Source: Diprion similis (lineage: Eukaryota; Arthropoda; Insecta; Hymenoptera; Diprionidae). From it: a DNA stretch of 64,000 bases. The stretch covers positions 8,741,501 through 8,805,500 of the forward strand of contig NC_060110.1 in the NCBI RefSeq assembly GCF_021155765.1, in the 5' to 3' direction. The notes under the pieces are model-generated. The model did not search any database. It was given only the letters and a program-made list of their open reading frames with translations, and was not told where the DNA came from. Below are positions 1 to 13,016 of the stretch, piece by piece. The first letter of the stretch is position 1. Each line of letters starts with the position of its first letter. Made by a program: the position numbers and the translations under genes.

Positions 1-3000
1 CGTGGGACCAACGGCAGAGAAATGAAGACGCAAAGACCAGCAGCAGAAAAATTGAGAAAATACATCTTTCGTTTTGTGGCTGTAACTTTTGATCCGTTGC
101 TCGCAGCGCATTCGGACTGCGATCAATCGTTTTCTCTCGCGAAATTACGTCGGAATAGTGCCTGAACGAATTTGTTGCAATACTTTTCAGAATCGTCGAA
201 ATTTTCGCGAAAAATCCAAATGGGTTAGCCTTACTTTTTTGGTCATGTTTGGATTCAAGAATTTTTCGTCTTTGAATCGATTTGTATGACCCCATTTAGA
301 TGAATTGGACGCCCAGGAACTCAGAAAACACAACAAAAAAAGCGTAGGACCAACGGCAGAGAAATGAAGACGCAAAGACCAGCAGCAGAAAAATTGAGAA
401 AATACATCTTTCGTTTTTCGGCTGTAACTTTTGATCCGTTGCTCGCAGCGCATTCGGACTGCGATCAATCGTTTTCTCTCGCAAAATTACGTCGGAATAG
501 TGCCTGAACGAATTTGTTGCAATACTTTTCAGAATCGTCGAAATTTTCGCGAAAAATCCAAATGGGTTAGCCTTACTTTTTTGGTCATGTTTGGATTCAA
601 GAATTTTTCGTCTTTGAATCGATTTGTATGACCCCATTTAGATGAATTGGACGCCCAGGAACTCAGAAAACACAACAAAAAAAGCGTAGGACCAACGGCA
701 GAGAAATGAAGACGCAAAGACCAGCAGCAGAAAAATTGAGAAAATACATCTTTCGTTTTTCGGCTGTAACTTTTGATCCGTTGCTCGCAGCGCATTCGGA
801 CTGCGATCAATCGTTTTCTCTCGCAAAATTACGTCGGAATAGTGCCTGAACGAATTTGTTGCAATACTTTTCAGAATCGTCGAAATTTTCGCAAAAAATC
901 CAAAGGGGTTAGCCTTACTTTTGTGGTCATTTTTGGAGCCAAGAATTTTTCGACGCCGAATCGATTTGTATGACCCTATTTAAATGAATTGGACGCCCAG
1001 GAACTCAGAAAACACAACAAAAAAAGCGTTGGACCAACGGCAGAGAAATGAAGACGCAGAGACCAGCAGCAGAAAAGTTGAGAAAATACATCTTTCGTTT
1101 TTCGGCTGTAACTTTTGATCCGTTGCTCGCAGCGCATTCGGACTGCGATCAATCGTTTTCTCTCGCAAAATTACGTCGAAATAGTGCGTGAACGAATTTG
1201 TTGCAGTACTTTTCAGAATCGTCAAAATTTTCGCAAAAAATCCAAAGGGGTTAGCCATACTTTTTTGGTCATTTTTGGAGCAAAGAATTTTTCGACTCCG
1301 AATCGATTTGTATGACCCTATTTGGATGAATTGGACGCCCAGGAACTCAGAAAACAGAACAAAAAAAGCGTAGGACCAACGGCAGAGAAATGAAGACGCA
1401 AAGACCAGCAGCAGAAAAATTAAAAAAATACATCTCTCGTTTTGTGGCTGTAACTTTTGATCCGTTGCTCGCAGCGCATTCGGACTGCGATCAATCGTTT
1501 TCTCTCGCGAAATTACGTCGGAATAGTGCCTGAACGAATTTGTTTCAATACTTTTCAGAATCGTCGAAATTTTCGCGAAAAATCCAAAGGGGTTAGCCTT
1601 ACTTTTGTGGTCATTTTTGGAGCCAAGAATTTTTCGACTCCGAATCGATTTGTATGACCCTATTTAAATGAATTGGACGCCCAGGAACTCAGAAAACACA
1701 ACAAAAAAAGCGTTGGACCAACGGCAGAGAAATGAAGACGCAGAGACCAGCAGCAGAAAAGTTGAGAAAATACATCTTTCGTTTTTCGGCTGTAACTTTG
1801 GATCCGTTGCTCGCAGCGCATTCGGACTGCGATCAATCGTTTTCTCTCGCAAAATTACGCCGAAATAGTGCCTGAACGAATTTGTTGCAGTACTTTTCAG
1901 AATCGTCAAAATTTTCGCAAAAAATCCAAAGGGGTTAGCCTCACTTTTTTGGTCATTTTTGGAGCCAAGAATTTTTCGTCTCCGAATCGATTTGTATGAC
2001 CCTATTTAGATGAATTGGACGCCCAGAAACTCAGAAAACACAACAAAAAAAGCGTTGGACCAACGGCAGAGAAATGAAGACGCGAAGACCAGCAGCAGAA
2101 AAGTTGAGAAAATACATCTTTCGTTTTTCGGCTGTAACTTTTGATCCGTTGCTCGCAGCGCATTCGGACTGCGATCAATCGTTTTCTCACGCAAAATTAC
2201 GTCGAAATAGTGCCTGAACGAATTTGTTGCAGTACTTTTCAGAATCGTCAAAATTTTCGCAAAAAATCCAAAGGGGTTAGCCTTACTTTTTTGGTCATTT
2301 TTGGATTGAAGAATTTTTCGTCTCCGAATCGATTTGTATGACCCCATTCAGATGAATTGGACGCCCAGGAACTCAGAAAACACAACAAAAAAAGCGTAGG
2401 ACCAACGGCAGAGAAATGAAGCGGCAAAGACCAGCAGCAGAAAAATTGAGAAAATACATCTTTCGTTTTTCGGCTGTAACTTTTGATCCGTTGCTCGCAG
2501 CGCATTCGGACTGCGATCAATCGTTTTCTCTCGCAAAATTACGTCGGAATAGTGCCTGAACGAATTTGTTGCATTACTTTTCAGAATCGTCGAAATTTTC
2601 GCAAAAAATCCAAAGGGGTTAGCCTTACTTTTGTGGTCATTTTTGGAGCCAAGAATTTTTCGACTCCGAATCGATTTGTATGACCCTATTTAAATGAATT
2701 GGACGCCCAGGAACTCAGAAAACACAACAAAAAAAGCGTTGGACCAACGGCAGAGAAATGAAGACGCAGAGACCAGCAGCAGAAAAGTTGAGAAAATACA
2801 TCTTTCGTTTTTCGGCTGTAACTTTTGATCCGTTGCTCGCAGCGCATTCGGACTGCGATCAATCGTTTTCTCTCGCAAAATTACGTCGAAATAGTGCCTG
2901 AACGAATTTGTTGCAGTACTTTTCAGAATCGTCAAAATTTTCGCAAAAAATCCAAAGGGGTTAGCCTTACTTTTTTGGTCATTTTTGGAGCCAAGAATTT

Positions 3001-6000
3001 TTCGACTCCGAATCGATTTGTATGACCCTATTTGGATGAATTGGACGCCCAGGAACTCAGAAAACAGAACAAAAAAAGCGTAGGACCAACGGCAGAGAAA
3101 TGAAGACGCAAAGACCAGCAGCAGAAAAGTTGAGAAAATACATCTCTCGTTTTGTGGCTGTAACTTTTGATCCGTTGCTCGCAGCGCATTCGGACTGCGA
3201 TCAATCGTTTTCTCTCGCGAAATTACGTCGGAATAGTGCCTGAACGAATTTGTTTCAATACTTTTCAGAATCGTCGGAATTTTCGCGAAAAATCCAAAGG
3301 GGTTAGCCTTACTTTTGTGGTCATTTTTGGAGCCAAGAATTTTTCGACTCCGAATCGATTTGTATGACCCTATTTAAATGAATTGGACGCCCAGGAACTC
3401 AGAAAACACAACAAAAAAAGCGTTGGACCAACGGCAGAGAAATGAAGACGCAGAGACCAGCAGCAGAAAAGTTGAGAAAATACATCTTTCGTTTTTCGGC
3501 TGTAACTTTTGATCCGTTGCTCGCAGCGCATTCGGACTGCGATCAATCGTTTTCTCTCGCAAAATTACGCCGAAATAGTGCCTGAACGAATTTGTTGCAG
3601 TACTTTTCAGAATCGTCAAAATTTTCGCAAAAAATCCAAAGGGGTTAGCCTCACTTTTTTGGTCATTTTTGGAGCCAAGAATTTTTCGTCTCCGAATCGA
3701 TTTGTATGACCCTATTTAGATGAATTGGACGCCCAGGAACTCAGAAAACACAACAAAAAAAGCGTTGGACCAACGGCAGAGAAATGAAGACGCAAAGACC
3801 AGCAGCAGAAAAGTTGAGAAAATACATCTTTCGTTTTTCGGCTGTAACTTTTGATTCGTTGCTCGCAGCGCATTCGGACTGCGATCAATCGTTTTCTCAC
3901 GCAAAATTACGTCGAAATAGTGCCTGAACGAATTTGTTGCAGTACTTTTCAGAATCGTCAAAATTTTCGCAAAAAATCCAAAGGGGGTGGCCTTACTTTT
4001 TTGGTCATTTTTGGATTGAAGAATTTTTCGTCTCCGAATCGATTTGTATGACCCCATTTAGATGAATTGGACGCCCAGGAACTCAGAAAACACAACAAAA
4101 AAAGCGTAGGACCAACGGCAGAGAAATGAAGACGCAAAGACCAGCAGCAGAAAAATTGAGAAAATACATCTTTCGTTTTTCGGCTGTAACTTTTGATCCG
4201 TTGCTCGCAGCGCATTCGGACTGCGATCAATCGTTTTCTCTCGCAAAATTACGTCGGAATAGTGCCTGAACGAATTTGTTGCAATACTTTTCAGAATTGT
4301 CGAAATTTTCGCAAAAAATCCAAAGGGGTTAGCCTTACTTTTGTGGTCATTTTTGGAGCCAAGAATTTTTCGACTCCGAATCGATTTGTATGACCCTATT
4401 TAAATGAATTGGACGCCCAGGAACTCAGAAAACACAACAAAAAAAGCGTTGGACCAACGGCAGAGAAATGAAGACGCAGAGACCAGCAGCAGAAAAGTCG
4501 AGAAAATACATCTTTCGTTTTTCGGCTGTAACTTTTGATCCGTTGCTCGCAGCGCATTCGGACTGCGATCAATCGTTTTCTCTCGCAAAATTACGTCGGA
4601 ATAGTGCCTTAACGAATTTGTTGCAATACTTTCCAGAATCGTCGAAATTTTCGCAAAAAATCCAAAGGGGTTAGCCTTACTTTTGTGGTCATTTTTGGAG
4701 CCAAGAATTTTTCGACTCCGAATCGATTTGTATGACCCTATTTAAATGAATTGGACGCCCAGGAACTCAGAAAACACAACAAAAAAAGCGTTGGACCAAC
4801 GGCAGAGAAATGAAGACGCAGAGACCAGCAGCAGAAAAGTTGAGAAAATACATCTTTCGTTTTTCGGCTGTAACTTTTGATCCGTTGCTCGCAGCGCATT
4901 CGGACTGCGATCAATCGTTTTCTCTCGCAAAATTACGTCGAAATAGTGCCTGAACGAATTTGTTGCAGTACTTTTCAGAATCGTCAAAATTTTCGCAAAA
5001 AATCCAAAGGGGTTAGCCTTACTTTTTTGGTCATTTTTGGAGCCAAGAATTTTTCGACTCCGAATCGATTTGTATGACCCTATTTGGATGAATTGGACGC
5101 CCAGGAACTCAGAAAACAGAACAAAAAAAGCGTAGGACCAACGGCAGAGAAATGAAGACGCAAAGACCAGCAGCAGAAAAATTGAGAAAATACATCTCTC
5201 GTTTTGTGGCTGTAACTTTTGATCCGTTGCTCGCAGCGCATTCGGACTGCGATCAATCGTTTTCTCTCGCGAAATTACGTCGGAATAGTGCCTGAACGAA
5301 TTTGTTGCAATACTTTTCAGAATCGTCGAAATTTTCGCGAAAAATCCAAAGGGGTTAGCCTTACTTTTGTGGTCATTTTTGGAGCCAAGGATTTTTCGAC
5401 TCCGAATCGATTTGTATGACCCTATTTAAATGAATTGGACGCCCAGGAACTCAGAAAACACAACAAAAAAAGCGTTGGACCAACGGCAGAGAAATGAAGA
5501 CGCAGAGACCAGCAGCAGAAAAGTTGAGAAAATACATCTTTCGTTTTCCGGCTGTAACTTTTGATCCGTTGCTCGCAGCGCATTCGGACTGCGATCAATC
5601 GTTTTCTCTCGCAAAATTACGTCGAAATAGTGCCTGAACGAATTTGTTGCAGTACTTTTCAGAATCGTCAAAATTTTCGCAAAAAATCCAAAGGGGTTAG
5701 CCTTACTTTTTTGGTCATTTTTGGAGCCAAGAATTTTTCGTCTCCGAATCGATTTGTATGACCCTATTTAGATGAATTGGACGCCCAGGGACTCAGAAAA
5801 CACAACAAAAAAAGCGTAGGACCAACGGCAGAGAAATGAAGACGCAAAGACCAGCAGCAGAAAAATTGAGAAAATACATCTTTCGTTTTGTGGCTGTAAC
5901 TTTTGCACCGTTGCTCGCAGCGCATTCGGACTGCGATCAATCGATTTCTCTCGCGAAATTACGTCGGAATAGTGCCTGAAAGAATTTATTGCAGCACTTT

Positions 6001-9000
6001 TCAGAATCGTCAGAATTTTCGCGAAAAATCCAAAGGGGTTAGCCTTACTTTTTTGGTCAATTTTGGAGCCAAGAATTTTTCGTCTTCGAATCGATTTGTA
6101 TGACCCTATTTAGATGAATTGGACGCCCAGGAACTCAGAAAACACAACAAAAAAAGCGTTGGACCAACGGCAAAGAAATGAAGACGCAAAGACCAGCAGC
6201 AGAAAAGTTGAGGAAATACATCTTTCGTTTTTCGGCTGTAACTTTTGATCCGTTGCTCGCGGCGCATTCGGACTGCGATCAATCGTTTTCTCACGCAAAA
6301 TTACGTCGAAATAGTGCCTGAACGAATTTGTTGCAGTACTTTTCAGAATCGGCAAAATTTTCGCAAAAAATCCAAAGGGGTTAGCCTTACTTTTTTGGTC
6401 ATTTTTGGAGCCAAGAATTTTTCGTCTCCGAATCGATTTGTATGACCCTATTTAGATGAATTGGACGCCCAGGAACTCAGAAAACACAACGAAAAAAGCG
6501 TTGGACCAACGGCAGAGAAATGAAGACGCAGAGACCAGCAGCAGAAAAGTTGAGGAAATACATCTTTCGTTTTTCGGCTGTAACTTTTGATCCGTTGCTC
6601 GCAGCGCATTCGGACTGCGATCAATCGTTTTCTGTCGCAAAATTACGTCGGAATAGTGCCTGAACGAATTTGTTGCAATGCTTTTCAGAATCGTCGAAAT
6701 TTCCGCAAAAAATCCAAAGGGGTTAGCCTTACTTTTGTGGTCATTTTTTGAGCCAAGAATTTTTCGACTCCGAATCGATTTGTATGACCCTATTTAAATG
6801 AATTGGACGCCCAGGAACTCAGAAAACACAACAAAAAAAGCGTTGGACCAACGGCAGAGAAATGAAGACGCAGAGACCAGCAGCAGAAAAGTTGAGAAAA
6901 TACATCTTTCGTTTTTCGGCTGTAACTTTTGATCCGTTGCTCGCAGCGCATTCGGACTGCGATCAATCGTTTTCTCTCGCAAAATTACGTCGAAATAGTG
7001 CCTGAACGAATTTGTTGCAGTACTTTTCAGAATCGTCAAAATTTTCGCAAAAAATCCAAAGGGGTTAGCCTTACTTTTTTGGTCATTTTTGGAGTCAAGA
7101 ATTTTTCGTCTCCAAATCGATTTGTTTGACCCTATTTAGATGAATTGGACGCCCAGGAACTCAGAAAACACAACAAAAAAAGCGTAGGACCAACGGCAGA
7201 GAAATGAAGACGCAAAGACCAGCAGCAGAAAAATTGAGAAAATACATCTTTCGTTTTGTGGCTGTAACTTTTGATCCGTTGCTGGCAGCGCATATGGACT
7301 GCGATCAATCGATTTCTCTCGCAAAATCACGTCGGAATAGTGCCGGAAAGAATTTATTGCAGCACTTTTCAGAATCGTCGGAATTTTCGCGAAAAATCCA
7401 AAGGGGTTAGCCTTACTTTTTTGGTCATTTTTGGAGCCAAGAATTTTTCGTCTCCGAATCGATTTGTATGACCCTATTTAGATGAATTGGACGCCCAGGA
7501 ACTCAGAAATCACAACAAAAAAAGCGTAGGACCAACGGCAGAGAAATAAAGACGCAAAGACCAGCAGCAGAAAGATTGAGAAAATACATCTTTCGTTTTG
7601 TGGCTGTAACTTTTGATCCGTTGCTCGCAGCGCATTCGGACTGCGATCAATCGATTTCTCTCGCAAAATTACGTCGGAATAGTGCCGGAAAGAATTTATT
7701 GCAGCACTACCCAGAATCGTCGAAATTTTGGCGAAAAATCCAAAGGGGTTAGCCTTACTTTTTTGGTCATTTTTGGAGCCAAGAATTTTTCGTCTCCGAA
7801 TCGATTTGTATGACCCTATTTAGATGAATTGGACGCCCAGGAACTCAGAAAACACAACAAAAAAAGCGTAGGACCAACGGCAGAGAAATGAAGACGCAGG
7901 GACCAGCAGCAGAAAAGTTGAGAAAATACATCTTTCGTTTTTCGGCTGTAACTTTTGATCCGTTGCTCGCAGCGCATTCGGACTGCGATCAATCGTTTTC
8001 TCTCGCAAAATTACGTCGGAATAGTGCCTGAACGAATTTGTTGCAATACTTTTCAGAATCGTCGAAATTTTCGCAAAAAATCCAAAGGGGTTAGCCTTAC
8101 TTTTTTGGTCATCATTGGAGCCAAGAATTTTTCGTCTCCGAATCGATTTGTATGACCCTATTTAGACGAATTGGACGCCCAGGAACTCAGAAAACACAAC
8201 AAAAAAAGCGTAGGACCAACGGCAGAGAAATAAAGACGCAAAGACCAGCAGCAGAAAAATTGAGAAAATACATCTTTCGTTTTGTGGCTGTAACTTTTGA
8301 TCCGTTGCTCGCAGCGCATTCGGACTGCGATCAATCGATTTCTCTCGCAAAATTACGTCGGAATAGTGCCGGAAAGAATTTATTGCAGCACTTTTCAGAA
8401 TCGTCGGAATTTTCGCGAAAAATCCAAAGGGGTTAGCCTTACTTTTTTGGTCATTTATGGAGCCAAGAATTTTTCGTCTCCGAATCGATTTGTATGACCC
8501 TATTTAGATGAATTGGACGCCCAGGAACTCAGAAAACACAACAAAAAAAGCGTTGGACCAACGGCAGAGAAATGAAGACGCAGGGACCAGCAGCAGAAAA
8601 GTTGAGAAAATACATCTTTCGTTTTTCGGCTGTAACTTTTGATCCGTTGCTCGCAGCGCATTCGGACTGCGATCAATCGTTTTCTCTCGCAAAATTACGT
8701 CGGAATAGTGCCTGACCGAATTTGTTCCAGTACTTTTCAGAATCGTCAAAATTTTCGCAAAAAATCCAAAGGGGTTAGCCTTACTTTTTTGGTCATTTTT
8801 GGAGCCAAGAATTTTTCGTCTCCGAATCGATTTGTATGACCCTATTTAGATGAATTGGACGCCCAGGAACTCAGAAAACACAACAAAAAAAGCGTAGGAC
8901 GAACGGCAGAGAAATAAAGACGCAAAGACCAGCAGCAGAAAAATTGAGAAAATACATCTTTCGTTTTGTGGCTGTCACTTTTGATCCGTTGCTCGCAGCG

Positions 9001-10560
9001 CATTCGGACTGCGATCAATCGATTTCTCTCGCAAAATTACGTCGGAATAGTGCCGGAAAGAATTTATTGCAGCACTTTTCAGAATCGTCGGAATTTTCGC
9101 AAAAAATCCAAAGGGGTTAGCCTTTCTTTTTCGGTCATTTTTGGAGCCAAGAATGTTTCGTCTCCGAATCGATTTGTATGACCCTATTTAGACGAATTGG
9201 ACGCCCAGGAACTCAGAAAACATAACAAAAAAAGCGTTGGACCAACGGCAGAGAAATGAAGACGCAGAGACCAGCAGCAGAAAAGTTGAGAAAATACATC
9301 TTTCGTTTTTCGGCTGTAACTTTTGATCCGTTGCTCGCAGCGCATTCGGACTGCGATCAATCGATTTCTCTCGCAAAATCACGTAGGAATAGTGCCGGAA
9401 AGAATTTATTGCAGCACTTTTTAGAATCGTCGGAATTTTCGCGAAAAATCCTAAGGGGTTAGCCTTACTTTTTTGGTCATTTTTGGAGCCAAGAATTTTT
9501 CGTCTCTGAATCGATTTGTATGACCCTATTTCGATGAATTGGACGCCCAGGAACTCAGAAAACACAACAACAAAAGCGTTGGACCAACGGCAGAGAAATG
9601 AAGACGCAGAGACCAGCAGCAAAAAAGTTGAGAAAATACATCTTTCGTTTTTCGGCTGTAACTTTTGATCCGTTGCTCGCAGCGCATTCGGACTGCGATC
9701 AATCGATTTCTCTCGCAAAATCACGTAGGAATAGTGCCGGAAAGAATTCATTGCAGCACTTTTCAGAATCGTCGGAATTTTCGCGAAAAATCCTAAGGGG
9801 TTAGCCTTACTTTTTTGGTCATTTTTGGAGCCAAGAATTTTTCGTCTCTGAATCGATTTGTATGACCCTATTTCGATGAATTGGACGCCCAGGAACTCAG
9901 AAAACACAACAAAAAAAGCGTTGGACCAACGGCAGAGAAATGAAGACGCAGAGACCAGCAGCAAAAAAGTTGAGAAAATACATCTTTCGTTTTTCGGCTG
10001 TAACTTTTGATCTGTTGCTCGCAGCGCATTCGGACTGCGATCAATCGTTTTCTCTCGCAAAATTACGTCGGAATAGTGCCTGAACGAATTTGTTGCAATA
10101 CTTTTCAGAATCGTCGAAATTTTCGCCCAAAATCCAAAGGGGTTAGCCTTACTTTTTTGGTCATTTTTAGAGCCAAGAATTTTTCGTCTCCGAATCGATT
10201 TGTATGACCCTATTTAGATGAAGTGGACGCCCAGGAACTCAGAAAACACAACAAAAAAAGCGTAGGACCAACGGCAGAGAAATGACGACGCAAAGACCAG
10301 CAGCAGAAAAATTGAGAAAATACATCTTTCGTTTTGTGGCTGTAACTTTCGATCCGTTGCTCGCAGCGCATTCGGATTGCGATCAATCGATTTCTCTCGC
10401 AAAATTACGTCGGAATAGTGCCGGGAAGAATTTATTGCAGCACTTTTCAGAATCGTCAAAATTTTCGCAAAAAATCTAAAGGGGTTAGCCTTACTTTTTT
10501 GGTCATTTTGGGAGCCGAGATCTTTTCGTCTCGGAATCGATTCGTATGACCATCTATGGA
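1..10560. repeat. 342-bp tandem satellite array (about 31 monomers)
   Basis: The sequence repeats with a period of exactly 342 bases from base 1 to about 10,560. Landmark motifs such as the one around 'gatccgttgctcgcagcgc' recur at 342-base steps with no indel drift. Copies differ by scattered substitutions only, roughly a few percent to 10 percent by eye. The array is already running at base 1, so it extends left of the window. Each monomer keeps a small dyad (TCGCAG, 10 bases, CTGCGA). Some also keep a palindromic TTTTCGCGAAAA that other variants break to TTTTCGCAAAAAA. Because 342 is a multiple of three, chance reading frames recur in every monomer and can run through several. They contain no recognisable domain and I do not call them genes. 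Confidence 0.97.
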
Positions 10561-11060
10561 GTAATTCGACCCCCAGGAATTCAGAAAATACATTAAAAAG
10601 AGCGTCAGACCAACGGCAGAGAAATGACGTTGAAAATCTGCAGTTTTTTGGCTGTCGCTTTTGATGCGTAGTTCGCAGCGTATTCGAACTGCGCACAATC
10701 GTTTTTTCCTGTGTAATGACGTCGGAATAGTGAATCAGAGATCACTTTTTTGCACCTATATGAATCACCGAAATCTTCACCAAAAACCCGAAGGGGTCAA
10801 CCCGTCATTTTATCCTGCGGAAAAATCTTCAGAGTGGAAATCGATCCAAATGACCTTTATCAGACTCATCTAGACAATGGGCACTCAAACAACACATGAT
10901 CAAAAGCGTCGGACGATAAACATTGTAATTACGGAGAAAAGACCAGCAGCAGCAAATTTAACAAACCAAATCTCTCGTGTTCTGGCTGTATTTTTTGATG
11001 TGTTGTTGATGAACTCCAACACTTATGACCGAATTTCAACACCTTAGAAAATCGCGAGGG
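10561..11060. repeat. degenerate edge monomers of the 342-bp satellite
   Basis: After about 10,560 the repeat is still recognisable but strongly diverged. One worn copy covers roughly 10,561-10,870. A more decayed partial copy follows, with recognisable pieces such as 'gaccagcagcagcaaattt' near 10,940 and 'ttctggctgta' near 10,980. It fades out near 11,060. This is the usual pattern at a satellite boundary, where edge copies escape homogenisation. Confidence 0.8.
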
Positions 11061-12930
11061 GCAAGTGTTCACGACGATTGAAAAATATTTGCATAACATC
11101 ATATGGAATATCAATCGTAACTGTCTTAGTCACGATCTTTTTTAGGGAGAGCAATCGGACTTGTGTTGACATTACGTTTTCTGGCTCTTTGTTAGTCATT
11201 CACAACTTGATTAAGTTATTAACCCGTTATAGTAATCAAAACACGTTTTCTGAACTAGACGTGAGTACATCCTGTTACGTGGGGATGAGTCGTGTAAGAG
11301 CGGTTATGGATGTTGATCCGAAATAATTATCGTTCGCTCCCAGGTAACTATTATAAAAAAAAATGAAAAACTACGAAAAGACTTACCTCGCGGTAAGCCG
11401 TTAATATATGAGTACGTTGTTGCTTAGTACGGAGACTGTGAGGATTGTTCAAATGATGGAGGCCAGTTTATTATTATAATAAAAAGGATACGTGATCATT
11501 TAAAATAAATGGGTAAATAGGAATTAATCTGGTAAAAGATAAAGTATATTCTTCAAAGGATTTAGTTTTAAAAAAATAAGCGAATACACTAAATGATGTC
11601 AAGAGTCAAACCAGAATTTATAATGCTAATGTTCATAAATCTAGAAGATGTTAACGTCGACGAGAGAATTCAGTTTCGAATACAGAGAAGCTGTAGAACT
11701 AGTCAAATTCAATCGTTTATGTTACTTAGCAATTTTGCGTAGTATTCATATATAATGATATAATCAGTAGGTCCCAAGAACATCTGTGCTGAACGATTAC
11801 TAATTTCAGCTGGTCGTTTATAATTATTTAGTATCTGTAGTATCTTTCCTTTTAGATTTATAAAGTTTCGTAAATTAACGTGCCAATTATTGCTGTATTA
11901 AATTGGCCAGCGGAAGGACCCGTTGTTAGCAATGTCACTATTAATTGAGAAATAGCCGTTGAGGTTGAGTCGGGGGAATCGTTCTTGAGATGCGCAGGAG
12001 CACACGGACGACAACCTTGTGTATAAATTTCATAAACGTGCTTCCGCCGGTCAATACATACAGGTATATCAAATCACGTTATGAAAACACGTGATTACTT
12101 ATAATTTTGAAATTATTAAGACACTGGGGCCGAGCTGAAGATTGGAGAATCACTCTTGGAATACCCAAAAGATATTTTCTACAACTAGGCGCTAAATATA
12201 ATGTTATTTCTTATAAAAAACTTTTTAGAAAACAATATGTTGTTTGAAGATGGCAAGAAAAGCTCACCACCAACTCTTAGTGTGTAATTGAAAGGTAATT
12301 TTGATGATCTGGTAAAATCAAAAATCCGGAAAGTGTTGGTGAACACTGCTCGAATCGACTTATCTTTCGAGCTCGTGTTCCGACGATTCTCAATCTCGTC
12401 GTTTATGTAGTTTAAATATTAACAAAAGATATCTTAGTATAATTCTCACACATTCATCCATACACCTTAATGCTCAATCTATTTTAATTTGGTACTTCTA
12501 TTACAAGTAGTTTAGCCTAATTAGTAATGAACAGTTATTATCTACAAAGAGAAAGATTCATAGGTTGAGCTCCTTGATGTCTTAGCTCAACGTTTCTTCG
12601 CTCAGTTCCTGGGACGTGTTATGCGATATAAAATTAAACTTAATACTGGGGACTGTACGTGACTTTTTCTAGGAGGGGTGGAAATATTCACTACACGAAT
12701 ATGAGATAGCGCATTTATCTCGCTGTCTATCATTAAAAGGATTCTCAAGTACTGTTGAGTTATATCATTTGGTTACAATACAATTTTGAAAGAAGATTTC
12801 GAAAAAGGTTCGCCAAGGCGATACGTCGAGGCGTAACATCCAAACATGCATTCAGAACATCCCCATACATTCAATCAATACAAAGTTGTAGATGAAAATA
12901 GTGAATGCAACCCTTAAATTCTGATAAGCA
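11061..12930. other. intergenic AT-rich DNA, no gene seen
   Basis: This separates the satellite edge from the 3' end of FASN paralogue A. It is AT-rich with only short chance reading frames. I see no domain, RNA gene or clear repeat in it. Confidence 0.6.
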
Positions 12931-12932
12931 TT

Positions 12933-12938
12933 TTTATT
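12933..12938 (-). terminator. poly(A) signal AATAAA of FASN paralogue A
   Basis: On the minus strand a canonical AATAAA (in context CCAATAAAAATG) lies about 80 bases beyond the stop codon at 13,017-13,019. That is a plausible 3' UTR length for this gene. Confidence 0.6.
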
Positions 12939-13016
12939 GGATTATACTGTGCAAAGTTACATGTCATACCATTATGTAGAGATAGTTTTTGAGACACACA
13001 TATTTTTGTATACCGC

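Noticed and set aside
9188..10060. 290-codon open frame on the minus strand, and many 62-113-codon frames on both strands across 1-10,700
   Set aside because: They arise because the satellite period (342) is divisible by three and some monomers lack stops. The products repeat with the monomer and contain no domain.
1..10560. CRISPR-like or protein-coding repeat array
   Set aside because: There is no short-repeat/unique-spacer pattern. The whole 342-base unit repeats, which is satellite DNA, and the setting is eukaryotic.
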